Notes: a model not told the origin generated them from the letters alone. A stretch of 6,494 nt of DNA from Bacteroidales bacterium (GCA_008933525.1 WBUV01000188.1:1-6494), one strand, 5' to 3'. Counted from the stretch's first letter, positions 1 through 6,241 are shown. Numbers and translations: made by a program.

Positions 1-1
1 A

Positions 2-1093
2 GTTCGATATATCATAATTGGAGCAATTGTAACAATCGTAGCGTTTCTGCTTTGGTACTTCTCCTCTATTGTTGCGTATATTCTAATTTCGGCTGTATTC
101 AGTTTAATGGGAAAACCCATTGTTGATGGTATATGTAACATAAAAATCAGGAACTGGTCGCCACCAAGGTTTATTGGCGCATCTATTGCTCTAGTTGGAA
201 TTTGGCTTCTTTTTATTGCATTTTTTAGAGTGATGATCCCTTTAGTGGTAAATCAGTTCAACGAATTAGGCTCTGTTGACGTTCAAGCAATGGTAGATTC
301 TTTCTCCCAGCCTTTGGATGAGTTGCAGGCATTTATTCACGAGTATCTTCCATCAAGCGCCAAGGATTTTTCGCTAAAAGAATTTGTCACAAAAAAAATA
401 ACCAATGTTTTTAGCGTTACAATGGTGGCCAACTTCTTTAGCTCTACAGCCAATCTAATTATGAGTCTTTTTGTTGCATTATTCTCCATATCGTTCATAA
501 CATTCTTCTTTTTGAAAGATGATACTCTTTTCTACAAAGGCATTATAATTACTTTTCCGGAGAAATATGAGAAACAGCTTAGCAGGGCGCTTTCAAGTAT
601 CAACGTATTGTTAAGGCGGTATTTTGTGGGAATCCTCATTGAGAGTACAGCCATAATGATTCTCGACACTATAGGATTAACTATTGTTGGAATAAAGTTC
701 GAAACAGCAATTGTAATTGGGCTGATAGCGGGAATCCTTAACGTTGTACCATACGTAGGACCTTTAGTTGGAACAATAATTGGAACACTAATTGGACTTG
801 CAACACATTTAGATATAGCACTCACAGCGCAATTACTTCCGCTCACAGTTTGGATGTTAACTGTATTTCTAACGACCCAACTTATCGACAATGTTGTTTT
901 CCAACCCCTTATTTACGGCAACAGTGTTAAAGCCCATCCGCTGGAAATTTTTATTGTACTTTTGATTGCTGGAAGTGTTGCCGGAATTCTTGGAATGCTG
1001 CTAGCAATTCCTAGCTATACAGTAATACGTGTTTTTGCAAAAGAATTTTTCAATAACTTTAGGGTTGTTCAAAAATTAACCGAAAAGATTTAA
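2..1093 (+). CDS. AI-2E/PerM-family membrane transporter, 5'-truncated by window edge
   Basis: Polytopic inner-membrane protein of the AI-2E transporter (PerM/TqsA/YdiK) family, whose members are reported to export autoinducer-2 or ions; the substrate here is unknown. The frame is open from base 2, giving 363 visible residues. The first internal ATG is at 107, but the upstream codons encode a hydrophobic helix (IIIGAIVTIVAFLLWYFSS) typical of the family N-terminus, so the gene starts before the window and probably lacks only a few residues. Visible: a paired N-terminal helix region, a soluble segment around residues 85-140, then several helices. The family signature NVVPYVGPLVGTIIG lies near residues 243-257, followed by a QLIDNVVFQPLIYG stretch and a final hydrophobic AGSVAGILGMLLAIPSYTVIRV segment, all characteristic of this family's C-terminal half. 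The 3' end is intact (TAA). It is followed in the same direction by the T9SS cargo gene after 46 bp, with no evident functional link. Confidence 0.9.
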   Translation, partial: VRYIIIGAIVTIVAFLLWYFSSIVAYILISAVFSLMGKPIVDGICNIKIRNWSPPRFIGASIALVGIWLLFIAFFRVMIPLVVNQFNELGSVDVQAMVDSFSQPLDELQAFIHEYLPSSAKDFSLKEFVTKKITNVFSVTMVANFFSSTANLIMSLFVALFSISFITFFFLKDDTLFYKGIIITFPEKYEKQLSRALSSINVLLRRYFVGILIESTAIMILDTIGLTIVGIKFETAIVIGLIAGILNVVPYVGPLVGTIIGTLIGLATHLDIALTAQLLPLTVWMLTVFLTTQLIDNVVFQPLIYGNSVKAHPLEIFIVLLIAGSVAGILGMLLAIPSYTVIRVFAKEFFNNFRVVQKLTEKI

Positions 1094-1111
1094 AAGGCTT
1101 GTATCCTTTTA
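1091..1111 (+). terminator. weak hairpin overlapping the stop codon of the AI-2E gene
   Basis: TAAAAGG (1091-1097) pairs perfectly with CCTTTTA (1105-1111) around a 7-nt loop. The 7-bp stem begins with the TAA stop codon itself, and its 3' arm carries four T residues. It could act as a weak intrinsic terminator between the permease and the exported protein. The stem is AU-rich and no long U tract follows, so it may only attenuate, or be chance in AT-rich DNA. Confidence 0.3.
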
Positions 1112-1139
1112 CATATATTTACAATAAATTTTACAAACA

Positions 1140-2093
1140 ATGAGTAGGACAAAAGCGTTTAGAATCTCAATAATTGCAACTTTAATCGCATTCTCCGGAT
1201 TAAATACGGCAAACGCACAAGGTGATGTTTTTTCAAATATCGAGGGTGATTCAATCTTTACCTGGAAACTAATTGAAGGAACTAATCCAGCATCACAATC
1301 TACCTTTAACTTCATTCCCAGAAGCAACATTACTGTTATTAGTTGGAATTTTGGCGATGGAGGCAGCTCAACACTGGCCAGTCCTACACATACATACACA
1401 TACTCTAATTGGTCCGACAGTATAACAGTTACTCTTTCATACACCCTTGATGGAGCAAACTTAACACACACCCGAGAGTTGCCACTAAGTCCTGCTTTCT
1501 TCTGGGTTTTACCCGATGCAAGCATAGGTAGATTATCCACATTCAAACGAAGATTCATTAGTAACTTCCAACTACAAAACGAGAACACTGCAATTGGCAA
1601 TTTGCATTTCGAGTGGACAATCGATGGCTCTCCTTTAGATGGAAATGCTTTTACGCCTGCAACTTTAGGGCAATGGCCTAATATATATTACACTTTCGAG
1701 ACAGGAGGGGTTCATCAAATAAAACTTGTTGTGTACAACACTGCAAACACATCTAACACAGCAGAATTTACCCAAACAATATTTGTTAATCCCGATTTTA
1801 CTGGAGTAAAGGAGAAATTAACTAATATTCCAAATGTTTTTACTCCCAACGGCGATGGTGTTAACGATGTTTTTTCAGTCCAAACTAGCGGTACTGCACG
1901 GTTTAATTTGCGAATACTATCGCGGTCTGGGGCATTACTCTACCAAAACGAATCGAATTTCATAACGTGGGATGGTCGTAACAGCCAAGGAAACGATTTA
2001 CCCGAAGGAATATACTACTACATTATAGAGGATATTTCAGGGTTGTATGAGTCGGCCACAGGATTTGTTTACATATACAAAGGCAAGAAATAA
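1140..2093 (+). CDS. secreted PKD-domain protein with T9SS type B (gliding motility-associated) C-terminal sorting domain
   Basis: Predicted cell-surface or secreted protein, exported by Sec and then by the type IX secretion system. Residues 1-26 form a signal peptide: basic MSRTKAFR, a hydrophobic IIATLIAF core, and likely cleavage after NTANA. There is no cysteine at the cleavage site, so it is not a lipoprotein. Residues about 55-100 form a PKD-like beta-sandwich (WNFGDGGSS at 69-77, then HTYTY). Residues about 150-215 look like a second, diverged Ig/PKD-like unit (FEWTIDG, then GGVHQIKLVVYN). From about 228 the CHU_C / type B sorting domain is clear: IPNVFTPNGDGVNDVF (230-245), FNLRILSRSGALLYQ, WDGR (277-280), LPEGIYYYIIE and a basic GKK end. 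No catalytic domain is recognisable, so a structural or adhesive role is likely. At 317 residues it is short for a type B cargo. The ATG at 1140 is preceded by A/T-rich sequence without a Shine-Dalgarno site, as is common in Bacteroidota. Confidence 0.93.
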   Translation: MSRTKAFRISIIATLIAFSGLNTANAQGDVFSNIEGDSIFTWKLIEGTNPASQSTFNFIPRSNITVISWNFGDGGSSTLASPTHTYTYSNWSDSITVTLSYTLDGANLTHTRELPLSPAFFWVLPDASIGRLSTFKRRFISNFQLQNENTAIGNLHFEWTIDGSPLDGNAFTPATLGQWPNIYYTFETGGVHQIKLVVYNTANTSNTAEFTQTIFVNPDFTGVKEKLTNIPNVFTPNGDGVNDVFSVQTSGTARFNLRILSRSGALLYQNESNFITWDGRNSQGNDLPEGIYYYIIEDISGLYESATGFVYIYKGKK

Positions 2094-2094
2094 G

Positions 2095-2535
2095 CTAATC
2101 TATCTTTTTCACAAATTTTAGATGCGAATTTATATAGCCCAAACGGTTATAAAATTCCTGTGCTCTTTTACGGAATACTTTTGTGGTTAATTCAATCTCC
2201 TCAAGCCCTAATTCCTTGGCAATTCTTTCGGCCTCTTGCATTAATGCAGTTCCAATTCCCAATGAACGATAATCATTAAAAACATTCAACTCCTGCAACT
2301 CGCAGGTTGGCTTTGTGTGGTGAAGTATACGCTGAACATGAATGCTCAAAAATCCAACCACGGCTTTATTGTACTCAGCAACCAAGTATACTACCTCAGT
2401 ACTGCGGATATTTTTATTATATATTGATTTAAAAGACTCAAAATCCAATTTTGTATCTTCCAAATCGCATATTAATTCGTATACTACGCTTTGATCTGCA
2501 GGTTCTGCTGGCCGGATTACAATATCATTCATCAT
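2095..2535 (-). CDS. GNAT-family N-acetyltransferase
   Basis: 146-residue single-domain GNAT, the usual size for the family; it would transfer an acetyl group from acetyl-CoA to an amine of unknown identity. It begins with a typical beta-1 strand (DIVIRPAEPADQ, 4-15). The beta-4/motif A region reads LQELNVFNDYRSLGIGTALMQ, with the acetyl-CoA pyrophosphate-binding R-x-x-G-x-G variant RSLGIG at 90-95. Motif B is RAQEFYNRLGY (124-134), containing the tyrosine that often acts as general acid. Its ATG overlaps the methyltransferase stop by one base (TAATG), implying translational coupling. A second in-frame ATG follows immediately, so the start may be one codon later. A GGAG lies about 11 nt upstream inside the methyltransferase gene. 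It is the last gene of the minus-strand group and ends one base from the convergent T9SS cargo gene. Substrate cannot be read from sequence; it could act on a small molecule or a protein. Confidence 0.9.
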   Translation of the reverse strand: MMNDIVIRPAEPADQSVVYELICDLEDTKLDFESFKSIYNKNIRSTEVVYLVAEYNKAVVGFLSIHVQRILHHTKPTCELQELNVFNDYRSLGIGTALMQEAERIAKELGLEEIELTTKVFRKRAQEFYNRLGYINSHLKFVKKID

Positions 2536-3167
2536 TAACTATTTTTCTCCAGTACTAAATAAGCTAATGGAATTTTACTTTTAATCACTTTAAGTTTGAT
2601 TACCCGAAAACCCTGAGCGCTAAAATGCTGCTCATATTCAGCTACACTCCACTTATTCTCGGCCTTAAACCCCGAAAAACTCATAAAAAATGAAATAAAC
2701 CTTGATTTAAAGTTTTCGCCGTGGCAGAATGTTGGGAGAATAATTTTCCCATCATCCTTAAGCACCCTTTTCATCTCCATTAGCGCAATGTTTGGCTCCT
2801 TAAGCAAATGCAGCAGGTTCGATGCAATTACTCTATCGAACTTACCATCCGCGAAGGGCAAATTATATGCATCGCAACAGGCAAAATTGATATTCTGCAT
2901 ACCTTTCTGACGCTGAACCTCCTTAGCAACCTCAATCATCTGTGCCGATAGGTCTACAGCATCAATATGGTTAACTAAATCAGAAATTTCGAATGCAATT
3001 AGTCCTGGACCTGTTGCTACCTCCAAAACAGAATCAACTCCTTCAACATCTAATTTAATTTGGCGGTAAAGTTCGGCATAAGCATCAGCAAGCGTTCTTG
3101 TAATAAATCCACTATAATGCTTTGCGAATTTATCCCATATCCATACCCCTTTATTTGAAACTTCCAT
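2535..3167 (-). CDS. class I SAM-dependent methyltransferase (Methyltransf_11/25-like)
   Basis: 210-residue Rossmann-fold methyltransferase, presumed cytosolic and using S-adenosylmethionine. Motif I is VLEVATGPG (47-55), an E-x-A-x-G-x-G type glycine loop. The acidic residue binding the SAM ribose is in AVDLS (70-74). The adenine-contacting motif is CDAYNLPF (98-105), followed by FDRVIASNLLHLL (110-122) and the post-motif KRVLKDDGKIILP (133-145). This is the layout of UbiE/Methyltransf_11-like small-molecule methyltransferases. The N-terminal WDKFAKHYSGFI segment resembles the lid of that group. No arsenite-methyltransferase cysteine set is evident, and the acceptor substrate is unknown. The hydrophobic FKSRFISFFMSFSGF near 153-167 could be a substrate lid or membrane-contact segment. 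It starts 6 nt after the ATPase stop and its TAA overlaps the acetyltransferase ATG, so all three are probably co-transcribed. Confidence 0.9.
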   Translation of the reverse strand: MEVSNKGVWIWDKFAKHYSGFITRTLADAYAELYRQIKLDVEGVDSVLEVATGPGLIAFEISDLVNHIDAVDLSAQMIEVAKEVQRQKGMQNINFACCDAYNLPFADGKFDRVIASNLLHLLKEPNIALMEMKRVLKDDGKIILPTFCHGENFKSRFISFFMSFSGFKAENKWSVAEYEQHFSAQGFRVIKLKVIKSKIPLAYLVLEKNS

Positions 3168-3173
3168 ACTTTA

Positions 3174-5717
3174 TCAAATATTCTGCTTGTGAAAAATCTT
3201 ATACAATTCAAACCATGTTATACTTGCAAAACCTGCAGCAGCACAAATGATTTGTTGCACAAATGTTACCTTTTCGAACTGGAATAAATCTAATAGGAAC
3301 GGAACGTTCAAAATTAAAATCAAGAAAAGAATAGCGCCACCAACAACCCATCGTACAGCTTTATTGGGCGTAACCATAATTTTAAATATACTATTAGACC
3401 AAGAACGGTTCGATAGTATTACGGCTATATTTGATGCAATCAATGAAATAAATGTAAAGGTACGAATGGCCTTTTCTGAATATCCTAACTTGTAACCAAT
3501 AAAGTAAACTAGTAACCCAATTACAAGTATTCCAACTCCCTGCATACAGCTCAGGAATATTTTCTTAGCACCAAAGAATGGCTCCTTTATATCTTTAGGT
3601 GGGCGAGTCATCACATTTTTCTCCTCAGGCTCAGCCTCAAAAATTATCGAACAAGCAGGGTCGATAATCAACTCTAAGAACACAATATGTACAGGCCAAA
3701 GAATCAATGGAAGGTCAGCAAAAAGCACAGGAATTAATGATAAACCAGCAATTGGCACGTGAATGGCAAAAATATAGCCAAGAGCCTTTTGAAGATTATC
3801 AAAAATTCTTCGTCCCATTTTTACAGCACCAACTATCGATGCAAAATTATCGTCCATAAGAACCAGCGATGAGGCTTCGCGAGCAACGTCGGTACCCTTT
3901 TCGCCCATTGCAATTCCAATGTTGGCAGCCTTTAATGCTGGAGCATCGTTTACACCATCGCCTGTCATTGCTACAATTTCGCCATTGCGCTTAAGCGCAT
4001 TCACAATCTTGAGTTTCTGCTCAGGCACCACCCTTGCAAAAATATTCACATCCTTAATTCTCTCGGATAGTTCCTCCTCGGTCATCTGTTGTAATTCAGG
4101 CCCAGTAATGCATTTATCGGGATTATGTAGCCCAATATCTTTTCCAATATTCATGGCTGTTACAGGATAATCACCAGTAATCATAATTACCCGAATACCA
4201 GCACGATAACACTCTGCCACAGCCATTGGGACAGTTTCGCGAATAGGATCGGAAAGTCCAATTAGGCCAACAAACTCGAAGTCGAAATCGTGTTGAATTG
4301 GGGGCAAGTCTCCATTGCCAATTTCAGTTTTAGCAACACCCAAAACCCTCAGGCCTTCGGAGGCCATTTGAGCCACTGCTTTTTGATACTTCGAAAGAGT
4401 TTCCCCATTTAAATGGCATAGGTCGAAAATTGCCTCAGGCGCACCCTTTGCTGCAATTACTTTTTTATTGGTTCCTGTATTGGTAAACACCCTCGACATA
4501 GCGAGCAAATCCTTCGATAAAGGATACTCCTTCTCCATCACCCAATCTATATGAATATGCTCAGTGTTCAACAAGTACTCCTCGCCGATTCTTGTAATGG
4601 CGCTTTCCATTGGGTCGAATGGATTAACCTGACTGGCCAAAATACCATACTCAATAACTAAGTGGAACGGTTCTGGAAAATCCGTTTTAGATGATATGTC
4701 GATAAAACCATTGCCATTGTAAAGTTTGGTAATGGTCATTTTATTCTGAGTAAGCGTACCGGTTTTATCGGTACAAAGCACCGTTGCCGAGCCTAACGTT
4801 TCAATGGCGGCAGGCTTCCTAGTTAATACACTTTTTTTAGATATGCGCCAAGCGCCTAAAGCCAGAAAAACTGTTAAAACAACAGGGAACTCCTCTGGTA
4901 GCATAGCCATTGCAAGTGTTATACCTGCAAGGAATCCTTTTAGCAAATCGCCGCGAGTTAGGGTGAATACTACAATAACTAGGACACACAATGCAATTCC
5001 AATTATTGCAAGGCGCTTTACAAGCACTCCCATCTCTTTCTTAAGTTGGGTAGGCTCTTCCTCAACCGACTCTAACGCTTTTCCAATTTTACCAATCTCG
5101 GTATTTACGCCAATATGCTTTACTCTTGCAATACCATTACCCTGAATAATCATAGACCCTGAATAAACCCAAGGAATATCATCTCCACCGGGAATGAAAT
5201 CCTTATCACCATCGTACCATTCCCTTTTTCTAACAGGAACCGATTCGCCTGTTAAAAGCGATTCGTCAGCCATCAAATTATTACAATCGAGCACTATTGC
5301 GTCAGCAGGGACTCTATCGCCCTCCTGTAGGATAATTATATCATCTGTAACAACCTCTTTCCCAGAAATACGAATTGTTTGACCATTACGGATTACAAGA
5401 GCTCTGGGACTAGCTAAATCTTTAAGGGCATCAAGAGCTTTTTCTGTTTTCTTCTCCTGATAGAACTCAATACCCATAATTACAAACACAAAACCAAGAA
5501 GCATTAGCCCTTCCTGAATATCACCAAGAATGAGGTACAATGTACCGCAGGCTACAAGTAGCAAAAACATTGGCTCCTTTACCACTCCAATGGCAATCTC
5601 CAAAACATTTTTTGGTTTAGATGAAGGTAATTCATTGAATCCTTCGGTGGCTTGCTTAGCTGCAACCTCTTGGTTGGTTAAACCAAAATACTTCTCAGTG
5701 TGCGATTTTTTTTCCAT
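3174..5717 (-). CDS. P2-type cation-translocating P-type ATPase
   Basis: 847-residue inner-membrane pump that couples ATP hydrolysis to cation transport. Numbered from the ATG at 5717: N-terminal cation-ATPase domain (YFGLTNQEVAAKQATEGFNELP, about 10-31); M1-M2 about 45-90; actuator domain with dephosphorylation motif TGES (156-159); M4 with PEEFP (274-278); phosphorylation motif DKTGTLT with aspartate 317; nucleotide-binding KGAPE (424-428); ITGD (513-516) and TGDGVNDAP (585-593) in the P domain; then six C-terminal helices with HVPIA in M5 (653-657) and ELIIDP in M6 (682-687). All catalytic motifs are intact. There is no heavy-metal-binding domain and no CPx motif, so it is not a P1B pump. 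Overall layout is closest to P2A Ca2+ ATPases, but several ion-site residues differ, so the ion is uncertain. An in-frame TTG at 5726 would add three residues; I prefer the ATG because the TTG lies inside a putative -7 element. It is the first gene after marR, with an operator-like repeat just upstream. Confidence 0.93.
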   Translation of the reverse strand: MEKKSHTEKYFGLTNQEVAAKQATEGFNELPSSKPKNVLEIAIGVVKEPMFLLLVACGTLYLILGDIQEGLMLLGFVFVIMGIEFYQEKKTEKALDALKDLASPRALVIRNGQTIRISGKEVVTDDIIILQEGDRVPADAIVLDCNNLMADESLLTGESVPVRKREWYDGDKDFIPGGDDIPWVYSGSMIIQGNGIARVKHIGVNTEIGKIGKALESVEEEPTQLKKEMGVLVKRLAIIGIALCVLVIVVFTLTRGDLLKGFLAGITLAMAMLPEEFPVVLTVFLALGAWRISKKSVLTRKPAAIETLGSATVLCTDKTGTLTQNKMTITKLYNGNGFIDISSKTDFPEPFHLVIEYGILASQVNPFDPMESAITRIGEEYLLNTEHIHIDWVMEKEYPLSKDLLAMSRVFTNTGTNKKVIAAKGAPEAIFDLCHLNGETLSKYQKAVAQMASEGLRVLGVAKTEIGNGDLPPIQHDFDFEFVGLIGLSDPIRETVPMAVAECYRAGIRVIMITGDYPVTAMNIGKDIGLHNPDKCITGPELQQMTEEELSERIKDVNIFARVVPEQKLKIVNALKRNGEIVAMTGDGVNDAPALKAANIGIAMGEKGTDVAREASSLVLMDDNFASIVGAVKMGRRIFDNLQKALGYIFAIHVPIAGLSLIPVLFADLPLILWPVHIVFLELIIDPACSIIFEAEPEEKNVMTRPPKDIKEPFFGAKKIFLSCMQGVGILVIGLLVYFIGYKLGYSEKAIRTFTFISLIASNIAVILSNRSWSNSIFKIMVTPNKAVRWVVGGAILFLILILNVPFLLDLFQFEKVTFVQQIICAAAGFASITWFELYKIFHKQNI

Positions 5718-5723
5718 AATCCG

Positions 5724-5759
5724 CAAAATATGTTAGAATAATCTAACTAATTAGACAAA
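5724..5759 (-). promoter_or_regulatory. putative Bacteroidota-type promoter of the ATPase operon
   Basis: On the minus strand a TTTG (5759-5756) lies 24 nt upstream of ATATTTTG (5731-5724), which resembles the -7 box TAnnTTTG but has AT instead of TA at its first two positions. The spacer is slightly longer than the usual -33/-7 spacing and contains the whole inverted-repeat operator. The box ends 6 nt before the ATPase ATG, which predicts a very short or absent leader. Support comes mainly from having the same geometry as the marR promoter; the match alone is moderate. Confidence 0.45.
5732..5747. promoter_or_regulatory. operator-like inverted repeat upstream of the ATPase (probable MarR site)
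   Basis: GTTAGAATAATCTAAC: arms GTTAGA and TCTAAC are perfect complements around ATAA. Fourteen of 16 positions are identical to the repeat upstream of marR (6193-6208); only the two bases at positions 10 and 11 differ. It sits in the 46-bp gap between marR and the ATPase and abuts the -7-like element exactly as the other copy does. A 16-bp site with TTAG/CTAA arms fits the dyad-symmetric sites bound by MarR/SlyA-type dimers. The assignment to the adjacent MarR protein is inferred. Confidence 0.65.
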
Positions 5760-5763
5760 AAAA

Positions 5764-6180
5764 TTATTTATTCGACAGAACTCTATTTAAAAGAACCACA
5801 AGTATTTCGCGCTCGGTTTTGCTAAGCCTTTTACTTACAGATTCGGCTATTTGTTTGTGAGCAAAATCGTGCATTTGATTTATCTTCTTACCCTTCTCGG
5901 TAAGGTGTAAATGAGAACTTCGCCTATCCTCGTCGGATTGTACTTTGTAAACATACTCCCTCTCAATCAACTTATCAATGGAAACTTTTACAGTTGGCTT
6001 AGTCAACTTCAAGGCTGTAGCTAACTCTGTGATGTTAGGGTTTTCAAGTTGATTGATGGTTTCCAAATAATTCATCTGGGTGAGGGTAAGTTCCGAAAGA
6101 CCAAATTGCTCCTTGGACGATTCCTCAACCTGAGTCATCATATTGGATAACTTCGATATTATTTTTTCGAGTTCATTCAC
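5764..6180 (-). CDS. MarR-family winged-helix transcriptional regulator
   Basis: 138-residue MarR-type repressor, normal length for the family, acting as a DNA-binding dimer that releases DNA on ligand binding. N-terminal and C-terminal helices (about 1-25 and 98-138) would form the dimer interface. The winged helix-turn-helix spans about 47-95: NITELATALKLTKPTVKVSIDKL gives the HTH with recognition helix, and QSDEDRRSSHLHLTEKG (81-97) is the classic MarR wing with its D-x-R-R-S signature. No cysteine is present, so thiol-redox sensing of the OhrR kind is excluded. An H-x3-H pair (104 and 108) follows the wing. The only in-frame start preserving the first helix is the GTG at 6180, three codons after an in-frame TGA; ATGs at codons 14 and 15 are alternatives that would shorten helix 1. 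It precedes the ATPase by 46 bp on the same strand, with matching operator-like repeats upstream of each gene, suggesting autoregulation plus control of the ATPase group. Confidence 0.93.
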   Translation of the reverse strand: MNELEKIISKLSNMMTQVEESSKEQFGLSELTLTQMNYLETINQLENPNITELATALKLTKPTVKVSIDKLIEREYVYKVQSDEDRRSSHLHLTEKGKKINQMHDFAHKQIAESVSKRLSKTEREILVVLLNRVLSNK

Positions 6181-6184
6181 GCAT

Positions 6185-6211
6185 CAAATATAGTTAGAAT
6201 ATACTAACAAA
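6185..6211 (-). promoter_or_regulatory. putative Bacteroidota-type promoter of marR
   Basis: On the minus strand TATATTTG (6192-6185) is a perfect match to the Bacteroidota -7 box TAnnTTTG. A TTTG at 6211-6208 is a candidate -33 element, but only 15 nt separate the two, shorter than usual. The sequence upstream is strongly A/T-rich, including the A7/T7 palindrome. The box ends 4 nt before the GTG start codon, so transcription would begin on or next to the start codon. Confidence 0.6.
6193..6208. promoter_or_regulatory. operator-like inverted repeat upstream of marR (probable autoregulatory site)
   Basis: GTTAGAATATACTAAC: arms GTTAG and CTAAC flank a six-base centre containing palindromic ATAT. 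It lies immediately upstream of the -7 box of marR, between the -7 and the candidate -33 element, where a bound dimer would block RNA polymerase. It matches the repeat upstream of the ATPase at 14 of 16 positions with the same placement. Autorepression is typical of MarR regulators; binding here is inferred, not shown. Confidence 0.65.
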
Positions 6212-6225
6212 TAAAAAATAACTAC

Positions 6226-6241
6226 ATTTTTTTAAAAAAAT
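6226..6241. other. A7/T7 palindrome in the marR upstream region
   Basis: A perfect 16-bp palindrome, one A, seven T, seven A, one T, lies about 15 bp upstream of the marR operator. Read on the minus strand it supplies a T7 run just after the phosphorylase gene and A/T-rich DNA upstream of the marR promoter. It may serve as an upstream promoter-enhancing or bent tract, as the U tract of a terminator, or both. Confidence 0.4.

Noticed and set aside
1114..1121. TATATTTA as a -7 box for the T9SS cargo gene
   Set aside because: It misses the final G of TAnnTTTG and has no TTG at a suitable distance upstream (the nearest, at 1099-1101, is only 12 nt away), so I cannot support a promoter in this AT-rich gap.
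1109..1600. 163-codon open frame on the minus strand opposite the T9SS cargo gene
   Set aside because: It lies antisense to a gene with a clear signal peptide and sorting domain, has no recognisable motif, and overlaps the hairpin/intergenic region; it is a shadow frame. The same applies to the minus-strand frame at 532-891 and the + strand frames within 3247-5736.
2535..3167. Arsenite methyltransferase or ubiquinone/menaquinone methyltransferase (UbiE)
   Set aside because: The conserved arsenic-binding cysteine set is not evident, and although the fold resembles UbiE the protein is shorter and sits in an unrelated context, so a specific name would be guesswork.
3174..5717. Heavy-metal (P1B) or Kdp-type ATPase
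   Set aside because: There is no N-terminal metal-binding domain and no CPx motif in M4, and the layout has the large C-terminal six-helix region of P2-type pumps.
5718..5726. TTG start giving the ATPase three extra residues
   Set aside because: TTG is a rarer start, lies inside the putative -7 element, and the ATG three codons later begins the normal family N-terminus.
6021..6038. CTAAC-N8-GTTAG inside marR as a third operator
   Set aside because: The arms are in the opposite (everted) order with a different spacing, and the bases encode conserved HTH residues, so it is best explained by coding sequence.
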